DNA of 64,000 nucleotides, taken from Flavobacteriales bacterium (GTDB lineage: Bacteria; Bacteroidota; Bacteroidia; CAIKAF01). The DNA lies in NCBI GenBank assembly GCA_025451235.1, contig JANWKT010000008.1, positions 1 through 64,000 on the forward strand, written 5' to 3'. Below the pieces are notes generated by a model, which did not search any database, was not told the DNA's origin, and saw only the letters and a program-made list of their open reading frames with translations. This document shows positions 61,983-64,000 of this stretch, one piece after another; position 1 is the first letter of the stretch; every line of letters starts with the position of its first letter. The translations under genes and the position numbers were made by a program.

Positions 61983-62379
61983 GGTAAGGTAATTCCATCA
62001 GCACTATTCTGCATTGATCCGGATCTTCAATGGTGATCCCATGTTTTTTCCAATAGGGATTTTCAGGCTCCACTTCCCCATAACCCATTTTGAATAACCG
62101 TTGAGCGATCAAATCCCTTTCTTCCTGATTCGATAAATAAAAGACCAATAAATGGTCTTTGGTGGGTGCAGGGCAAGGATCTCCATTTTTATGCTGGGTA
62201 AATTCCAAATGATACGCTTCGGTGGGTAATCCCAACATCACTCCACTATATCCTTCATGGTTGGTAAAACTTCCGACCTCGGTTAGACCCAATCCGTTTT
62301 TATAAAAATCCACCACCTTTTCCAACTGGTTGGTGGGCCGGGCAATCCTGATCTGGGTATAAGGGAAAGCGTTTGTCAT
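61972..62379 (-). CDS. VOC-fold glyoxalase-like protein (135 aa)
   Basis: Two beta-alpha-beta-beta-beta modules (residues 8-62 and 72-130). The family pattern includes QIRIARPTNQLEKVVDFYKN, GLGLTEVGSFTNHEGYSGVM, and ENPYWKKHGITIEDPDQCRI near the C-terminus. A likely metal-site pair is His58 (YHLEFTQH) with Glu60; the other ligands are unclear. Glyoxalase, dioxygenase and bleomycin-resistance-type activities all use this fold, so the reaction is unknown. It opens the five-gene overlapping minus-strand operon. Confidence 0.85.
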   Translation of the reverse strand: MTNAFPYTQIRIARPTNQLEKVVDFYKNGLGLTEVGSFTNHEGYSGVMLGLPTEAYHLEFTQHKNGDPCPAPTKDHLLVFYLSNQEERDLIAQRLFKMGYGEVEPENPYWKKHGITIEDPDQCRIVLMELPYHEL

Positions 62380-62425
62380 AAAAACAATATTTGAAAATAA
62401 AGTTAATCATAATCATCAAAGTAAT

Positions 62426-62576
62426 TGACCCTGGAAGGGTCATATATTGGTAGAAATAAAATTAACGCGAAATTGGACGACCCCAGCGGGGTCGAATGTT
62501 CTGGATATTCGACCCCGCTGGGGTCGTTATTTTTTTTTGTTATCATTTTTACCAATATATGACCCCTCCGGGGTCA
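62426..62576. repeat. BIME-like palindrome group (four REP-like units) upstream of the RAYT gene
   Basis: Four 17-nt palindromes occur: TGACCCT-GGA-AGGGTCA (62426-62442), CGACCCC-AGC-GGGGTCG (62478-62494), CGACCCC-GCT-GGGGTCG (62510-62526) and TGACCCC-TCC-GGGGTCA (62560-62576). The loops GGA/TCC and AGC/GCT are reverse complements, so units one and four, and two and three, are inverted partners. Flanks CATATATTGGTA (62441-62452) and TACCAATATATG (62550-62561) also pair, making the whole block one large nested inverted repeat. The pattern resembles the paired REP units of BIMEs in other bacteria. Confidence 0.85.
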
Positions 62577-62607
62577 GCTAAAGCAGGTCCAATTCTTTTT
62601 GAAGGTG

Positions 62608-62784
62608 CGACCTCGCTGGGGTCATTTTTGCTTATACTATTTTTTGTTACTGATATTCGACTCTTATGGAGTCGATTGATAAGCAAGCTTTATTAGCATC
62701 GAACCATACATAGTTCTTGACCTCAGAGAGGTCAAACATTGGTAACAAAAAGCAATCAATTGAATCCCGACTCCAGAGGAGTCG
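62608..62784. repeat. Further REP-like palindromes with compensatory stem changes
   Basis: Units at 62608-62624 (CGACCTC-GCT-GGGGTCA, imperfect), 62658-62674 (CGACTCT-TAT-GGAGTCG), 62717-62735 (TTGACCTC-AGA-GAGGTCAA, perfect) and 62768-62784 (CGACTCC-AGA-GGAGTCG, perfect). Relative to the upstream units the stem letters change on both sides together (CCC/GGG to CTC/GAG to TCC/GGA), so pairing is maintained. They fill the space up to 83 nt before the transposase start. Other than these the 487-bp gap from the VOC gene contains no gene. Confidence 0.8.
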
Positions 62785-62866
62785 CACCTCATTGGCATTT
62801 TTTTTCATTTTTTGGCTAGATTTTCAATTTTTCTTTATATTAAAGAAACTAAAATTGCTAAAAAAT

Positions 62867-63328
62867 ATGTCAGATACATTTTCGCAAATCCATATCCAGG
62901 TCATTTTTGCTGTAAAACATAGGCAAAGCCTTATTCATCAATCGTGGGAGGCTAAATTACATGGATACATTACCGGAATTGTTCAAAATAAAGGCCAGAA
63001 AATGTTGGCAATAAATGGAGTAGCTAATCATATTCATTTTCTTATTGGTTTAAGGCCTAATTGTTGTTTATCTGACTTAGTCAGAGAAGTAAAAAAATCA
63101 AGTACCGAGATGATTAATGATTATAGGCTAGTATCCAACCATTTTCAATGGCAGGAGGGATTCGGTGCTTTCTCATACAGCAAAGCGTCAATGGGGAATG
63201 TCTGCACATATATTCAAAATCAAAAAGAACATCACCGAAAAATAACATTTCGGGAAGAGTATATTTCGCTTCTCAAGGAATTTGAAATTGATTTTAAGGA
63301 AGAGTATTTGTTTGATTGGATAGGTTGA
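62867..63328 (+). CDS. Y1 transposase, REP-associated (RAYT-like), IS200/IS605 superfamily (153 aa)
   Basis: Small HUH single-strand endonuclease. The metal-binding motif is His55-Ile-His57 in ANHIHFLIGL, and the nucleophile is probably Tyr115 in CTYIQNQKEHH, with Gln119 as helper. The opening SQIHIQVIFAVKHRQSLI is typical. ATG 62867 was chosen; the longer in-frame frame to 62717 translates palindromic DNA. The family cuts hairpin-bearing single strands, and RAYTs mobilise or maintain REP palindromes. Here the gene lies within a cluster of such palindromes and alone (no TnpB), fitting a RAYT rather than an IS200 copy. All visible catalytic residues are intact. Confidence 0.9.
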   Translation: MSDTFSQIHIQVIFAVKHRQSLIHQSWEAKLHGYITGIVQNKGQKMLAINGVANHIHFLIGLRPNCCLSDLVREVKKSSTEMINDYRLVSNHFQWQEGFGAFSYSKASMGNVCTYIQNQKEHHRKITFREEYISLLKEFEIDFKEEYLFDWIG

Positions 63329-63339
63329 TTTTGAAAGTG

Positions 63340-63410
63340 CGACCCCGCTGGGGTCGATGAATTCCTTCATCAATTTTGTTTCTATAAACATCTGACCCTT
63401 CCAGGGTCAG
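63340..63410. repeat. REP-like palindrome pair downstream of the RAYT gene
   Basis: CGACCCC-GCT-GGGGTCG (63340-63356, identical to 62510-62526) starts 12 nt after the transposase stop, followed 35 nt later by CTGACCCT-TCC-AGGGTCAG (63392-63410), which ends at the stop codon of the HD gene. The order GCT unit then TCC unit repeats the arrangement at 62510-62576. Confidence 0.85.
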
Positions 63411-64000
63411 CTAAAGCAGGTCTATTTCTTTTTCTAAGTTTTGTTTGGCTTGTGCTTCCAACTTATCAAAAAAATATTCGGTCTTGAAGATCCTTTCCAT
63501 GGCTAAAAAATGTTGAAGCACTTTTTTACGTCCCGGGTTATAGATCAGATCCGGGTACATGGAATACTCTTTCCGAACATTTTTATAATAGGTGGAATAG
63601 ACCTCCCAACTTTGTCCAAGGATAGAAAGATCCGCATCGGTAAAATAATTGGTATCCATATCCGCATTGGGTAGATGTTGCTTGGTGGCCAGGATCTGGA
63701 CCTTGCAATTTTCAATGATTTCGGAGGGGACACCTATAGATTGCATTCTTTTCTCCGCTAGCTCTGCACTTCTCTCTTCATTGTCTTTTTTCAATGCATT
63801 GTAAACCACATCATGATAGAAAAGGGAGAATAAAACCGTATTCCAGTGCTTGATCTGAGGTTTTACTTCCTTCAATTCCTTCAGCAAATTAGCCAAATGC
63901 TCCAGGCTATGGTAATACCTTTTCTTTTTTGAATAATTCTTTTCAATTTCATTCCATAGCTCCTTGGCTAACGAATGGTAGTTCGAATAATTTTCGATCA
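63411..64000 (-). CDS. HD-superfamily phosphohydrolase, cut by the window edge (196+ aa)
   Basis: The reading frame enters from the right edge, so the start is not seen; a TTG at 63896 is only an internal Leu codon. The protein reads ...RYYHSLEHLANLLKELKEVKP, then LFSLFYHDVVYN (HD motif) with NEERSAELAEKRM, and TDADLSILG. YHSLEH and the HDVVY/NEERSA pattern fit the predicted metal-dependent HD phosphohydrolase group (COG4339-like). The metal set of two His, His-Asp and a final Asp is visible. The 3' end includes part of the REP-like palindrome region. Substrate unknown. Confidence 0.85.
   Translation of the reverse strand, partial: IENYSNYHSLAKELWNEIEKNYSKKKRYYHSLEHLANLLKELKEVKPQIKHWNTVLFSLFYHDVVYNALKKDNEERSAELAEKRMQSIGVPSEIIENCKVQILATKQHLPNADMDTNYFTDADLSILGQSWEVYSTYYKNVRKEYSMYPDLIYNPGRKKVLQHFLAMERIFKTEYFFDKLEAQAKQNLEKEIDLL

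Larger units (their letters stand above)
62571..63433. repeat. Direct repeat bracketing the RAYT region (3' end of the HD gene duplicated)
   Basis: The 19-mer GGGTCAGCTAAAGCAGGTC occurs at 62571-62589 and 63404-63422, and similarity continues for about ten bases beyond each (two differences). In the second copy it is the last codons and stop of the HD phosphohydrolase gene plus part of a palindrome; in the first it is non-coding. So the first copy is a fragment of that gene's 3' end, and the two copies bracket the transposase. Confidence 0.75.

Noticed and set aside
62496-62696. Plus-strand open frame of 66 codons through the palindrome cluster
   Set aside because: It is made almost entirely of REP-like palindromes and their spacers; no family resemblance and no reason for coding.
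62426-62784. Repeated palindromes considered as a CRISPR array
   Set aside because: Unit sequences vary in both arms and loop, spacers are not of constant length, and no cas gene is present.
1-64000. tRNA or rRNA genes
   Set aside because: I looked for T-loop strings (GTTCRANTC type) on both strands by eye; the hits, such as 5594, 9017 and 52876, lie inside genes or hairpins without acceptor stems. A tRNAscan run would settle it.

Overview
The window looks like chromosomal DNA of a member of the phylum Bacteroidota. Six predicted secreted proteins end in a type IX secretion (T9SS) C-terminal sorting domain. Two large TonB-dependent receptors, Bacteroidota-typical families (DUF4286, DUF4293, DUF4199, CCC-motif membrane proteins, the bacillithiol-linked YtxJ) and several upstream regions with the phylum's TAnnTTTG -7 promoter box point the same way. 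The class or family cannot be fixed from the sequence alone. No rRNA, tRNA, CRISPR array or prophage was recognised.

Layout. 1-2.6 kb is an accessory stretch of minus-strand orphan genes around an integron attC-like folded site. 2.66-5.9 kb holds accA, a flavin reductase, and DUF4286 and DUF481 genes. 5.98-8.86 kb is a compact minus-strand arsenic operon (arsR, an ArsI-type C-As lyase, a DUF486 membrane protein, thioredoxin-type arsC, a methyltransferase, an aquaporin) with no classical arsenite pump. 9.1-17.6 kb carries a thiolase, a bestrophin channel, an M23/LysM peptidase, an O-methyltransferase, GlpD and trmD. 17.8-24.9 kb has two TonB receptors and a beta-helix T9SS protein. 25.2-29.6 kb has topoisomerase IV subunit A and a membrane glycosyltransferase. 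29.8-32.4 kb is a cluster of seven very small membrane proteins (TM2, DUF2752, CCC-motif). 32.4-38.7 kb includes an iodotyrosine-deiodinase-like flavoenzyme and rho. 38.8-49 kb is a tandem pair of giant T9SS surface proteins. 49-57 kb has YtxJ, hydrolases, a CtpA-like protease, a MurG-like glycosyltransferase, an AI-2E family exporter and a cytochrome P450. 57.3-62.4 kb has an atypical LuxR-type regulator and a five-gene overlapping operon (VOC, DoxX-like, DUF2071, methyltransferase, membrane protein). 62.4-63.4 kb is a REP-like palindrome cluster around a Y1 (RAYT-like) transposase, and the window ends inside an HD phosphohydrolase gene.

The least explained signals are four. (1) Heptamer-period repeats, different in word but equal in 7-nt period and often inverted, sit at or within a few bases of gene ends in at least six intergenic regions. 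(2) The palindrome/RAYT module has compensatory stem changes and a duplicated fragment of the neighbouring gene's 3' end. (3) The rho leader encodes what looks like a Rho N-terminal domain separated from the rho ORF by a stop and a frame change. (4) The small membrane-protein cluster shares an N-terminal NWTPP motif. All assignments were made by reading the sequence; no database search was run.
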